Below, piece after piece: positions 9,201-20,053 of a DNA stretch of 64,000 nt. Origin of the DNA: Asaia platycodi JCM 25414 (lineage in GTDB: Bacteria > Pseudomonadota > Alphaproteobacteria > Acetobacterales > Acetobacteraceae); assembly GCF_000614545.1 (NCBI RefSeq), contig NZ_BAKW01000002.1, positions 1 through 64,000 of the forward strand, read 5' to 3'. The translations under genes were made by a program, and so were the position numbers. Below the pieces are notes generated by a model, which was not told where the DNA came from, ran no database searches, and was given only the letters and a program-made list of their open reading frames with translations. Positions within the stretch are counted from its first letter, which is position 1; the number at the start of each line of letters is the position of its first letter.

Positions 9201-10225
9201 GTGGCCCAGCAATTTGCCAGTGATAATTATGCCGGTATCTGTCCCGAAGTCTGGGATGTGATGCAGCAGGCCAATGCGGGTTCGGTTCCGGCTTATGGCG
9301 ACGATGAATGGACCAACCGCGCTTCTGACAGCTTCCGTACCCTGTTCGGTACGCAATGCGAGGTGTTCTTTGCCTTCAACGGCACAGCCGCCAATTCTCT
9401 GGCGCTCGCCTCGCTCTGCCAGTCCTATAACAGCGTCATCTGTTCGTCTTTTGCCCATGTCGAGACCGATGAATGCGGCGCGCCTGAATTCTTTTCCAAC
9501 GGCTCCAAATTGCTGGTGGCCCGCACCGATCACGCCAAGCTTTTTCCCGAAGATATAAGGGCGCTGGCGACCTGTCGCAGCGATATCCACTATCCCAAGC
9601 CAAAGGTCGTGACGATCACCCAGCCTACCGAGACGGGTGAGGTCTATTCGCTGGCAGAAATACGCGCGATTGCCGAGACCTGCCGCGAACTGGGGCTGCG
9701 CCTGCATATGGATGGCGCCCGCTTCGCCAATGCCTGCGCGGCTCTGGGCTGCACGCCTGCCGAGATGACATGGCAGGCCGGAGTAGACGTGTTGTGTTTC
9801 GGCGGCACAAAGAACGGCATGGCTGTCGGAGAAGCGATTCTGTTCTTCGATCCTGCACTCGCCGAGGGCTTCGATTATCGCTGCAAGCAGGCAGGGCAGC
9901 TGGCCTCGAAAATGCGCTTTATTTCGGCGCCCTGGGTCGGTCTGCTGGAGAGCGGCGCCTGGCTGCGTAACGGCCAGCACGGTAATGACAGCGCCCGGGC
10001 GCTGGCAGAGCGGATCACGGCATTGCCCGGACTTTCCCTGATGTTTCCGGCGCAGGCCAATGCCGTGTTTCTCAAGGCACCTGAAGCCGTGCTCGAAGGG
10101 CTGCGTGAGCGGGGATGGCGTTTTTACACGTTCATCGGCGGTGGCGCGCGTTTCATGTTCGCCTGGGATGCCGCATCCGTACGTGTGGCGCAGCTTGCTG
10201 CCGATATCGAGGCCCTTGCGCGTGA
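9201..10225 (+). CDS. ltaE: Low-specificity L-threonine aldolase
   Basis: A PLP enzyme of about 341 residues that cleaves L-threonine/allo-threonine to glycine and acetaldehyde. The PLP lysine is K204 in CFGGTKNGMAVGEA; GTAANSLAL (61-69) and HMDGARFANA (169-178) are also typical. Start GTG at 9201 follows AAAGGA. In the sequence as given, the frame continues past the expected end to 10514, adding some 97 residues that are out-of-frame reading of the next gene. Family length, and the fact that one restored base gives TGA overlapping the next start as GTGA at 10222-10225, indicate a lost G just before the stop. It is preceded by a structured leader candidate and diverges from the reductase gene. 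Confidence 0.9.
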
Positions 10226-10860
10226 GCCCTGCCACTCTTGCCAGCATTCATGCGCTCTCGGCGTCGACGCTGTCCGATCTGGACATGGCTGGCACGGCCG
10301 TGTTTGCGATTTCAGGCGCGCTGGTTGCTGCCAGGGCAAGGCAGAACATGATCACTTTCGCGTTCTTCGCCGCCATGACGGGCGTGGGTGGCGGCACGCT
10401 GCGCGATCTGCTGATCGGCGCACCTGTCTTCTGGATGCACGCCACAGCGCCGATTGCCGTCTGTCTGGGAATCGCCCTTCTGGTCTGGTTCACGCCCCAT
10501 CGGGTCTGGCATGAGCGCGCCATAGACTGGTTCGACGGGCTGGGCCTCGCCTCCTATGCCGTTTATGGCGCAGCAAAAGCGACTGCCTATGGCATTCCGT
10601 GGTTACCGGCGGCGATCATGGGGGTCGTTACTGCCTGTATGGGCGGTATTATTCGCGACGTTCTGGCCGATCTGCCGTCCATTGTGATCCGCCCCGAGCT
10701 CTATGTCACTGCTGCCGCCCTTGCTGCAGGACTGTACGTCGGTCTGGATGCTGTCGGCCTCTCTCCGATTGCAGCAGGTGCGATCGCCGTCGTGCTAGGC
10801 TTCTGCCTGAGAGGCTATGCCATTATCGGCAAGGTCGATCTGCCTGCTTATCGTCGGTAA
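10222..10860 (+). CDS. TRIC/UPF0126-family membrane channel protein
   Basis: A 212-residue inner-membrane protein with six to seven hydrophobic segments. It shows two copies of the family motif: MAGTAVFAISGALVAARA with GGGTLRDLL, then GVVTACMGGIIRDVL, which is the duplicated UPF0126 (YadS/YicG-like) fold now classed with trimeric intracellular cation (TRIC) channels. A role in monovalent cation conductance or transport of a small metabolite is inferred from the family. The GTG start at 10222 probably overlaps the aldolase stop by four bases, so the two are likely co-transcribed; one could imagine glycine or threonine transport, but nothing in the sequence proves it. Confidence 0.85.
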   Translation: MSPATLASIHALSASTLSDLDMAGTAVFAISGALVAARARQNMITFAFFAAMTGVGGGTLRDLLIGAPVFWMHATAPIAVCLGIALLVWFTPHRVWHERAIDWFDGLGLASYAVYGAAKATAYGIPWLPAAIMGVVTACMGGIIRDVLADLPSIVIRPELYVTAAALAAGLYVGLDAVGLSPIAAGAIAVVLGFCLRGYAIIGKVDLPAYRR

Positions 10861-10874
10861 TTGCTAGCGCGGCC

Positions 10875-11075
10875 GGATGCGGGGCGCTGCCCAGCTCTCC
10901 GCAAAAGGGCGGTCGCCCTTTCAAAACCCGGTTTCAGGATTATTGCGTCTCGACCCGCATGCCAAATACGAGACATGTGCGATCTGAAGTCGTGCGGACG
11001 CAAGTATGATGGAGCGAATGAAAGGGGCTTGCCCCTTTCGGGAGGAGGGGGGACTGGGCTGAGCCCTGCGCTTGC
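10875..11075. repeat. Cluster of palindromic intergenic repeats (REP-like)
   Basis: Contains GGGGCGCTGCCC (10881-10892), AAAGGGCGGTCGCCCTTT (10904-10921; 17 of 18 bases identical to 1526-1543) and a perfect 9-bp hairpin GAAAGGGGC/GCCCCTTTC (11020-11028 with 11031-11039), separating the TRIC gene from tsaE. Confidence 0.6.
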
Positions 11076-11113
11076 CTCTACCCATAGCGTGAGCCGGGCT
11101 TTACATTGTCGGT

Positions 11114-11548
11114 ATGAGCCAAATCGACCTGCCCGATCAGCCTGCCACTGAAGCTTTTGCCGTTCGTCTGGCGGGGCTGGCGCAGCCGGGCGATGTCATT
11201 GCGCTGCATGGCGAGATGGGCATGGGCAAGAGCGTTTTTGCCCGGGCTTTCTTGCGGGCGCTGGCGCAGGATCCGGCGCTCGAAGTGCCGAGTCCGACCT
11301 TTTCTCTGGTTCAGACTTACGACACTAGCAAAGGCGCTGTGGCGCATTTCGATCTGTGGCGTCTCGATGGGCCTGACTCATTATTCGAGCTGGGCTGGGA
11401 CGAGCTTCAGGAGGGCATCATGCTGGTCGAGTGGCCGGAGCGCGCCGAAGGTGAGTTGCCCGATCATGCGCTTCATCTGACCCTGACTCAGGGAAATGAA
11501 GAAGAGGCACGGAAAGTGACCATTACGGGATGGAGCGACCGGCTGTGA
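11114..11548 (+). CDS. tsaE: tRNA threonylcarbamoyladenosine biosynthesis ATPase TsaE
   Basis: A 144-residue P-loop ATPase that works with TsaB/TsaD in making N6-threonylcarbamoyladenosine at tRNA position 37. The Walker A-like motif ALHGEMGMGKSVFARAFLRA lies at residues 30-49, followed by the family signatures VPSPTFSLVQTY and HFDLWRL, and LVEWPERA near residue 104. The gene overlaps the start of addB by 19 bases, a gene order (tsaE, addB, addA, trxA nearby) common in alphaproteobacteria. The frame is intact. Confidence 0.95.
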   Translation: MSQIDLPDQPATEAFAVRLAGLAQPGDVIALHGEMGMGKSVFARAFLRALAQDPALEVPSPTFSLVQTYDTSKGAVAHFDLWRLDGPDSLFELGWDELQEGIMLVEWPERAEGELPDHALHLTLTQGNEEEARKVTITGWSDRL

Positions 11549-14523
11549 TTCTTGCGACTATCCCGGCAGACCGATCCTTTCTGGATGATGTGGCACGACG
11601 CTGGCTTGAGGGGGGCGCCGCGCAGGATGACGCCAATGCGCTGATTCTTGTGCCGGGGCGTCGCGCAGCGCGTAATCTCACCGAGGCGTTTCTGCGCTGT
11701 CTTGACGGCAAGGCGGCGTTGTTGCCACGCATTTTGCCTGTAGGCGATGTGAGCGAAGACGATCTGGCGCTTTCGGGTGTCGAGGCGTTTTCCTTTCCTG
11801 CTGCGGTCGATCCGCTGCGCCGCCTGTCGGTTCTGGCGGCGCTGGTTTTGCGCGCAAAGGGCGTGTTCAGCGCGGAGCTGACGCTCGAACAGGCATGGCC
11901 GCTCGCCTCCGCTCTGGCGGAGTTGATGGATGATGCCGAGCGCGTGGGGGTGGATCTGCGTAAGCGCCTTCCCGATGCCGCCGAGCCGCGCTTTGCCGAT
12001 CACTGGCACAAGACACTGCAATTTCTGCATATCGTCACCGAGGCCTGGCCCGCCTGGCTGAACGAAACCGGTCTGATGAATCCCGTGGCGCGTCAGGTGG
12101 CGGTGCTCAGGGCGCAGGCCGAACGCTGGATGCAGGCGCCGCCGCAGGGCAGGCTCTGGGCGGTCGGGTTTACCGATGGCATGTTTGCCGTCTGCGCCAT
12201 TCTTCGTGCGGTGCTTGACGCGCCTCAGGCTGCGTGATCCTGCCCGGTGTCGATCTCGATCTGCCTGAGACTCTGTGGGGAACCCTGCCGGAAAGCCATC
12301 CGCAATCGGGTTTCCGTCGTCTTATCGAGGATCTGGGCGTTTCCCGTGAAACCATCACCCTGTGGGATGATGGGGCGCCCCCACAAAATGCCTCTGCCCG
12401 CGAGGCCTTGCAGGGTCGTATCGCTCTGGCGGGTTTGATGATGCGGCCCATGGAGGGACTTTCGGCTTGGGGTGAGACTGTTGCGCCGCTGCCCCTGACC
12501 GGAATCACGCGTCTTGATGCCGCTGATCAGCAGCAGGAAGCGGCCAGTATCGCCATGATTTTGCGAGAGGCGGTTGAACGCCCCGGCAGAACCGCGTCTC
12601 TCGTTACGCCCGATCGTGCTCTGGCCCGTCGCGTTGCAACCGAGCTGCTGCGCTATGGCATTGTGGCCGATGACAGTGCGGGTGAAAGTCTTGCGCTCAG
12701 TCCTGCTGCTATTCTGTTGCGCCTTCTGACTGAAGCCGCCGCCGAAAATCTCGCCCCTGTGGCACTTCTGGCGCTGCTGAAACATCCGCTCGTGGCGCTG
12801 GGCAGCACGCCGGGCAATTGTCGCGCTACGGCGCGCCGTCTGGAACGCCTCGTTCTGCGGGGGCCTGCGCCTCCGCCGGGCATGAAGGGACTGCGACAGG
12901 CGCTGGACCGTCAGGACCAGAGCGAGGCCGAAAGTGCCGATCGCCCCGATCAGGCCGAACCGCTCGATCTGTTTCTCGACCGTCTGGACGCGGCGGTGTC
13001 GCCTTTGCTCGATTGCGGCGCCCTGCCTCTGCCGGCATTGCTGACGCGCCTCATTCAGGCGGCGGAAGCTTTGGCCAGCACGCAGGAGCAACCGGGTGAA
13101 GAGCGACTCTGGATGGGGGCAGAGGGTCATGCCCTGTCGCGCCATCTGGTCGGGTTGATGACCCATGGCGCCGTTATGCCGCCCCAGAGACTGGATGGGC
13201 TGCCTGCTTTCCTGCTGGCGTCCATGGCGGGAAAAATGGTGTTCGGCCAGCGCGTGCTGCAGGGGCGCGATGGTGAGGCCCTGCATCCACGCGTGTCGAT
13301 TCTGGGGGTGCTGGAGGCGCGTCTGCAATTTGCCGATCTGGTCATTCTGGGCGGGTTGAATGAAGGGATCTGGCCCCCTGCGACCGATCCTGGCCCCTGG
13401 TTGAGTCGGCCCATGCGCACACGCGCCGGTCTGCCCTCTCCCGAGCGGTTGATCGGTACGGCGGCGCATGACTTCACCACTGCCTTTCTCTCAGGTGAGG
13501 AAATCGTGCTTTCGAGCGCGGCCAGACGCGACGGTGCTCCTGCCGTTCCGGCGCGCTGGCTGGTGCGGCTCGATGCCCTGCTCGAAGGGCGGGGCCAGAA
13601 GCTGCCCGCTCATCCCGCCCTGATCTGGCAGGCGGCGATGGATCAGCCTGCAGGGCCGGCGCGCCCGGTACCACCGCCAGAGCCACGCCCGCCCGTTGCC
13701 TTGCGTCCGCGTCGACTGTCCGTGACCGAAATCGATGCCTGGCTGCGCGATCCTTATGCGATCTATGCGCGCCATGTGCTGAAGCTGAAGGCGCTCCCAG
13801 CACTGGAGGAAGCCGCTGATCGCTCCGATATCGGCGTCGTGGTTCATGATGGAATCGATCTCTGGCTGAAACAGGGGCAAAAAGGCGGCAACGCCTTGCA
13901 TGATTGTCTGCTTGCCGTGCTCGAAGCCCGTGAGCTGCGCCCGGCCCTCGCAGCGTGGTGGCGTCCGCGTGTGCTGCGCATTGCCGAATGGGTGTGTGAG
14001 CGCGAAGCCCAGCGCGAAAAACCGGCCCAGCTCAAGACCGAGCAGAAAGGCACGCTTACCTTGACCCCGCCTTACGCCCCGTTCCGCCTGACCGCACGTG
14101 CCGACCGGATCGAGATAGGGCGGGACGGGCGCGCTACGATCATCGATTACAAGACCGGCACTCTGCCAAGGTGAGCGATGTCGAAGCCGGGTGGAGTTCA
14201 CAGCTTGTGCTTGAAGCCGCCATGCTGCGTCTTGGCGGTTTTGCCGATCTGCCTGCGGCGGAAACCGCCTCATTGCTTTACTGGCGTCTGACGGGTGATC
14301 GTCATCGTGGCGAAGAACTCAGCGTGCCACGCAAGCCGGAAGATCTGGACCCTCTGATCGATTCCGCGCTCGACAGGCTGCGCCGACGGGTCGAGGTGTT
14401 CGACGATCCGAACACGGCTTATCGCTCTCACCCTCACCCCGATTACGTGCCGCGTTACAGCATTATGCTCATCTGGCGCGCGTTTCGGAGTGGAGTGCTG
14501 CGCGTGAGGAGGGCGGGGAATGA
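11530..14523 (+). CDS. addB: Double-strand break repair protein AddB (three frame breaks)
   Basis: The AddB subunit of the AddAB helicase-nuclease, about 998 residues, which with AddA resects double-strand breaks and loads RecA. The first frame (11530-12237) begins MERPAVILATIPADRSFLDDVARRW; the central frame runs 12234-14174, and the last from 14171. The RecB-type nuclease motif RADRIEIGRDGRATIIDYKTGT is near residue 860. Frames change near 12232 (one G lost: QAAVILPGVDL), 14169 (one A lost: TLPKVSDVEAGW) and 14460 (one G lost: YSDYAHLARVREWSA). With all three restored the gene ends at 14523, its TGA overlapping the addA ATG as ATGA. No other stops interrupt it, so it was almost certainly intact in the organism. 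Confidence 0.93.
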
Positions 14524-17500
14524 ACGATCTGGCAAAGCTGAACGCGCAGGTCATCGCCTCGGCTAATGACATCCAGAGACAGGCTTCCGATCCGCTGGCG
14601 TCGGTTTTCGTCTCGGCCTCGGCGGGAAGCGGCAAGACGAAACTGCTGATCGACCGCCTGCTTCGCCTGATGCTACCGGTTCTGATGCCTGACCCCGAAA
14701 CCGGGGCACCTGTATTGCTGCCGGGCAGCGACCCCGCACGTATCCAGTGTCTGACTTTTACTCGTGCGGCGGCGGCGGAAATGGCCAATCGCCTGCAATC
14801 CCGTCTGGGTCGGTGGGTGTCTCTTTCCGATGCGGCGCTCGACCGCGAATTGCATGGGCTCAGCGTGCCGGCCTCGTTTGAAACCCGTCAGGCGGCACGC
14901 GCCCTGTTCGTGCGTGTGCTCGATCTGCCGGGCGGCATGAAGATCGGCACGATCCATGCTTTCTGTCAGTCGCTTCTCAGGCGCTTTCCGCTCGAAGCTG
15001 CCATCAATCCGCATTTCACCCTGATGGAGGAGACCGATTCGAGCCTCGCTCTGGCCAATGCCATCGAGCAGACTCTGTCTCGTGCCAAGGGTGACGCCGC
15101 GATGGAAGCGCGTCTGACGCTTCTGGCTGGTCAGGTCGGGCTTGAAGATTATCTCGACCGCATCAGGGCGTTGCAGGGGCGTGTGTCGCGTCTGAGGCAG
15201 AGCTTCGCGCGCTGGCAGATCGAGCCGGGCGTTATTGAACGTGCTTATCGCAAGGCCTTCGGCGCCGAGGACGAAGTCGATCTGGCAGACCTCGAAGCGC
15301 AGCGCTGTGTTTCACCGCAGGAAGACGCTCTGCGTCGATGCGCGCAGGAGGCGCTACCGCTCGGCACGGCCACGATGCAGGCGACGCTGGGCAAGATGCT
15401 CGACGCGCTGTCCCGACCGGCTTCCGAGCGCGATCAGGCTCTGTGGAGCGATCTTTTCGTGACAGGCACCGGCACGCCACGCGCCGCACGTGCTTTCGTC
15501 CCTGCCGCCATTGCCCGCGACCGGCTTCATATCATGGAGGCTTTTACGGCCGAGGCCGAACGGCTCATTGCGCTGGATCGGGCGATTGCGGTGCAGCGTC
15601 TGATTGCGCTCAATCTGGCGCTTTTCGCCCTCGCTGCGCCGACGCTCGACCGTTATGCGCGGGACAAGACGCTGCGCGGTCTGGTCGATTATGACGATCT
15701 TATCGCCAGCACGCGTGATCTGCTGCGCGATCCGGGCGCCTCCTGGGTATTGTACAAGCTCGATGGCGGTCTCGATCATCTTCTGCTCGACGAGGTGCAG
15801 GACACATCTGCCGCACAATGGGAGATTGCTACGGCGCTGATCGAGGAATTCTTCGTGGGTGAAAGTGCCCGCGAGATGGAAGGCCGCCCGCGCACGGTCT
15901 TTGCCGTGGGCGATTTCAAGCAATCGATCTATGCGTTTCAGGGGGCCGATCCTCAGGGGCTGTTCGGCGCTCGAGACCGGTTTCGCGAGATGGTTCTCGG
16001 TGCGGCGCAGGATTGGCGTACGCCCGAAATCGGCGTGTCGTTCCGTTCTGTCACGCCTGTGCTCGATCTGGTAGATGCGGTCTTTAACAGCCCTCTTGCG
16101 GCGGACGGCTTGCGCGAGCCGGGGCGCGACTCCCTGCCGCCGCATCGCTCTGCCCGCCCCGGTCAGGGGGGGCGTGTCGAGCTCTGGCCCTTGGTGCCGA
16201 AAGACGAGAAAGACGCGATCGACGATCCCTGGGCGGCCCCCACCGGCAATGCCGGTCAGAGCCGCGCCCCGCAGAAACTGGCGGATACGCTGGCCCAATG
16301 GATCGCAGTGCAGATCGGCAAGCCGCCCCAGCCGGGCCAGGCGCCGCTTCGTGCGGGTGAGGTTCTGGTTCTGGTCCCGCGTCGTTCGGCTTTTCTGCGG
16401 GCGCTCATCCGCGCGTTGAAAGGGCAAGGCGTCGAAGTCGCTACGCTCGTCGGTGTCAGGCTGACCGATTCGCTGGCCGTGCAGGATCTGATGGCGCTGT
16501 GCCATGCGCTGCTTCTGCCGCAGGACAACCTGACATTGGCAGCCGTGCTGACCTCGCCTTTCGGCGGGGTCAGTGATGCCTCGCTGATGGATCTGGCCGT
16601 GGAGCGCGGTGAGCGTCCTCTCTGGACCGTTCTGCGCGAGCGCCATCTTGAGCGCCCGGAATGGCAGAGTGCGTGGGAGCGTCTTTCTGCGCTCCAGACC
16701 CGTATCGATTTCGCCACCCCCTATCAGATCCTGGCCGATGCGCTGGGCCGTCATGAGGGCCGCGCCCGGGCTCTGGCCAGGCTGGGGCCGGAGGCGGCGG
16801 AACCGCTCGACGATCTGCTTTCTGCCGCGTTACGTTTCGAGGCGCTTCATGCGCCGTCTATGCAGGGCTTTCTGCACTGGCTCGACTCCAGCAGTCTGAC
16901 GGTCAAGCGTGAAGCAGAAGCCGAGATCGATGCCGTGCGCATCATGACTGTACATGGTTCGAAAGGCTTGCAGGCCCGTCTTGTGATCCTGCCAGATATG
17001 ACGGGAGAGGTTCAGGCGAGACAAAGCTTCTCTGGACGCGCCAGAGCGGGCTCGATCTGCCGGTCTGGATGCCGGGCAGGGAACTGCCCTCCGCCCTTGG
17101 AGAAAAGCTCAAGGAGCAGGAAAAAGCTGCCGCTCAGGCCGAGCGCAATCGGCTGCTCTATGTTGCTCTGACACGCGCCAGCGACTGGCTGGTGGTGTGT
17201 GGCTGGGAGCCGAGACGCAAGCAGAGCGAGACCTCGTGGTATGCCCTTTGCGCGGCCGGGCTTGCCCAGCTGGGTGCCACGAATCATCCATTCGAAGGTG
17301 GCTGGGAGGGAGAATATCTGGTGATCGAGGCGCAGCCTGAAAGCGTGTCTCACACCCCCAGGGAGAGTGCGTCCGCTTTACCCGCGCCCATGCCCGCTCT
17401 TTTCGGCACGGCGCCTGGCTGGCACGCACTCCCTGCTCCGCATGAGGCGCCTCTAACCCGGCCTCTGGCGCCCAGCCGACCGGAGAACGCGTCTTACGGC

Positions 17501-18037
17501 GCGGCACCGCCGGCATTGTCGCCTCTGCAAATTGCCGCAGGGCAGGAGAGCGGGCGCAGGCGCGCGCTCGATCGCGGTACGCTCGTGCATCGTCTTCTGC
17601 AATGGCTGCCCGATCGTGATGAGGCGGACTGGCGATTTCTCGCCGAGGATTTTCTGGCACAGCCTGCGCACGGCCTAGCACCTGAAGAAATCGAGCGGCT
17701 GGTGACTCAGGTTCTGGCGGTTCTGAAGGATGAGACGCTCGCGCCTCTTTTTGCGCCTGGCAGTCTGGCCGAGCAGCCGATTACCGGGCTCGCTTTCGGT
17801 CAGGTCGTGCTCGGGCAGGTCGATCGTCTGCGTGTGACGGAAAACTGCGTCATGCTCTGCGATTTCAAGACGAACCAGTATCCACCCCGACCGGGTCAAG
17901 CCGTGCCTGCGGCCTATCAACGTCAGATGGCGGCCTATGGAGCGGTGCTCAGACAGCTCTATCCTGACCGCGAACTCGTCATGGCGCTGGTCTGGACAGA
18001 AGGCCCGACCATCAGCCTCGTGGAGACAGAGCAGTAG
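14520..18037 (+). CDS. addA: Double-strand break repair helicase AddA (one frame break)
   Basis: The UvrD-type helicase and nuclease subunit of AddAB, about 1172 residues. Walker A VSASAGSGKTKLLIDRL is at residues 31-47, TFTRAAAAEM follows near 80, DEVQDTSAAQWEI (Walker B) is near 425, FAVGDFKQSIYAFQGAD near 463 and the helicase motif VHGSKGLQARLVILPD near 810. The frame breaks close to 17003 (one base lost), after which WTRQSGLDLPVWMP and ERNRLLYVALTRASDWLVV continue. The C-terminal RecB-type nuclease domain has LCDFKTNQ and YQRQMAAYGAVL. It overlaps addB by four bases. Confidence 0.95.
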
Positions 18038-18230
18038 CGTTGATCGATACGGGCTTATCGCCGCAAAGAACTGGGGTCTTTGAAGAGCAGCGCCATGACG
18101 CGTCCATGATCCGGATTAGTTGCGACGGACCCATCGCTGCGGATTCGAGAGGTCAGAGCACGAAGGCGCTGTCTGTTTCCAACAGGCTCCTCAATGCGTC
18201 GTGGTTACAGGATCTGGCGGGACTCTTTCT

Positions 18231-18511
18231 TCAGCGGTGGTGACGATCACCGCCATGATTGCGACCGTCATCGCCGTGACGCTGGCCGCGATTGCCGCGC
18301 CTGTCGTCATAACGCTGGCGATAGCCGGGGCGACCGCCCCAGCCGCGACCGGTATAATGCGGTCCGACAGAATAACCGCCATTCCAGCCTTGGCGTCCCC
18401 ATCCTCCTGGATAGCGTAATAGCCGCCGCCATAACCATCATAGCTGCCACAGCCCGACAGGCCGAGGGAGGAGATCGCCGCAAGGGCGAAAAGGGCGCGC
18501 GCTTTTCTCAC
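18231..18511 (-). CDS. Small Gly/Tyr/Arg-rich lipoprotein (frame interrupted)
   Basis: A likely lipoprotein of about 93 residues. The N-terminus MRKARALFALAAISSLGLSGCGSYDGYGGGYYA has a lipobox (LSGC, Cys 21). Near 18415 the given frame turns into a hydrophobic, unnatural tail, while restoring one base yields a low-complexity Gly/Tyr/Arg/His sequence (YPGGWGRQGWNGGYSVGPHY...GDRHHR) ending at 18231, which agrees with the start of the protein. The GTG start overlaps the stop of the VOC protein as GTGA, so the two are co-transcribed. Function unknown. Confidence 0.55.
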
Positions 18512-19514
18512 CGGGGCACTACTCCTTCGAGCATATCCTTCTGGGATTCGATCACACCGAACACCGCACCTTCCGCGTCGGCCAGCACGGCAATCTGGGC
18601 GCCGTCACGATCGACATGGGTCGGGACAATCACCCGACCGCCCAGTTTCTGCGCCCGGTCAGCAACGTTCGCGCTGTCATCCACCGAGATGAACTGGACC
18701 CAGCGTGCCCAGTCCTGCGTCTCAGTGCCCGGCGGCAGCGTGTTGATGCTGGCGCGTTCCTTGTCCTGTGCGGTGAGCATGTAGTGCTGAGGGCTGTCAG
18801 CTTCAGGGGCGGCGACGATCTTGTAGTTGAACAAAAGCTGGTAATAGCCCGCAGCCGCTCTCGGAGCCGGAGAAAGCAGCGTTGCCCAGGACCAGCCATT
18901 CAGAGCCGGGTCGGTATCGCGGTCGACAGGATCGCCGGACTGGGCGCTGAGGGCGGCAAAGAGACCATGCTGCGGATCGGAAACGACCACCACCTGACCC
19001 AGACCAGCGATGGGTTTCGGGCCGAAGAGTGTCTTGCCACCCTGCTGCTTCGTGACACGGGCCACAGTCGCGGTGTCCGAGGTCGACAGGAACGGCATCC
19101 AGAAAGGCACGTCCTGCCCGGGGTGATCGAACTTATGCGCCACCATCATACCGATCGGCTGGGTGCCTAGCGTGATTTCGACACGCGGTGTCCTCCCATC
19201 GACGATAGGACGAAACCCCCAGCCGAACAGCGCGCCATAGAAGCGTTCTGCCTGAGCAAGATTGGGCGTGACCAGCATTGAAAACACTATCTTGCCCGGT
19301 AACAGGCGATGCGTGGCGGGTACTGTCAGAGGGTCGAATGTGCCTGGCGCTGGAGGAGGCACCACGGCAGGAGAGGGCAGGAGTTCCGGCGCATAGTTCT
19401 CAGGCGCAGGCGGCAAGGGCGCCAGCGTCGGCTGGGCCAGCGCGGCAGGCGCTGCTTTCAGGAGCTCGTGCTGCAAAGCACGGAAAGCCAGAATACGCGC
19501 GAAACATGACGCAT
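18508..19514 (-). CDS. Exported protein with two VOC (glyoxalase-like) domains (frame interrupted near start)
   Basis: About 335 residues with two vicinal-oxygen-chelate domains: the first begins GKIVFSMLVTPNLAQAERFYGALFGWGF, the second NGWSWATLLSPAPRAAAGYYQLLFNYKI. VOC proteins include glyoxalases and antibiotic-binding proteins and are usually cytoplasmic. Here an ATG at 19514 with AGAGG upstream gives MRHVSRVFWLSVLCSTSS; restoring one C near 19462 joins it to LKAAPAALA-QPT, a plausible signal peptide followed by a Pro-rich linker. Without that base the gene must start at TTG 19476. It is followed by a small lipoprotein gene overlapping by four bases. The ligand is unknown. Confidence 0.65.
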
Positions 19515-19692
19515 CAACAAGAGAACCTCTCTGGTAACGTGATGACCTTGCTGCATAAAACGTTTCGGAAAGAACTCTGTTTCTCGATGCGAGGCGATTC
19601 CTGCTTCACTAGCTCTTGAACGCTTTGCCTGAACTGCTGATATGACGTCTTGAGACGGACCCCGTCGGTCTGCATTGCGAATGGAGAACAGG

Positions 19693-20019
19693 ATGAGCGA
19701 CAACACCGTAGCTGTCAGCGACAGTGGTTTCGAAAAAGACGTGCTGCAGGCTGAAGGCCCTGTTCTGGTCGATTTCTGGGCAGAATGGTGCGGCCCCTGC
19801 AAGATGATCGCGCCTGCGCTCGATGAGATCGGTGGCGAATACAAGGGCCGTCTGACAGTCGCCAAGATCAACATTGACGAGAACCCCGAAGCCCCGACGC
19901 GTTTTGGAGTCCGCAGCATTCCTACGCTCATGGTCTTCAAGAACGGTGAAGTCGTGGCTCAGAAGACCGGGGCCCTGCCCAAGAGCGCACTCAAGGCCTG
20001 GGTCGACTCGGCTCTCTGA
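19693..20019 (+). CDS. trxA: Thioredoxin
   Basis: A 108-residue cytoplasmic thioredoxin that reduces protein disulfides. The active site WCGPC is at residues 32-36, preceded by VLVDFWAE and followed by the cis-proline region [16 protein letters not shown]. Start at 19693 is preferred (GGAG 6-7 bases upstream) over an in-frame ATG further upstream. Intact and of standard length. It converges on hpnK. Confidence 0.97.
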   Translation: MSDNTVAVSDSGFEKDVLQAEGPVLVDFWAEWCGPCKMIAPALDEIGGEYKGRLTVAKINIDENPEAPTRFGVRSIPTLMVFKNGEVVAQKTGALPKSALKAWVDSAL

Positions 20020-20027
20020 GTCGTCGG

Positions 20028-20053
20028 GAGAGCCTTCTGTAAAGGAGGCTCTC
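20028..20053. terminator. Hairpin between convergent trxA and hpnK
   Basis: An 11-bp stem GAGAGCCTTCT (20028-20038) with AGGAGGCTCTC (20043-20053) and a GTAA loop lies between the two convergent genes and overlaps the hpnK stop. It lacks a T run on either strand, so termination strength is uncertain. Confidence 0.45.

Noticed and set aside
15354-16754. 466-codon minus-strand frame opposite addA, and a similar 400-codon frame at 9045-10247
   Set aside because: Both lie opposite clear genes and show only reverse-strand bias.
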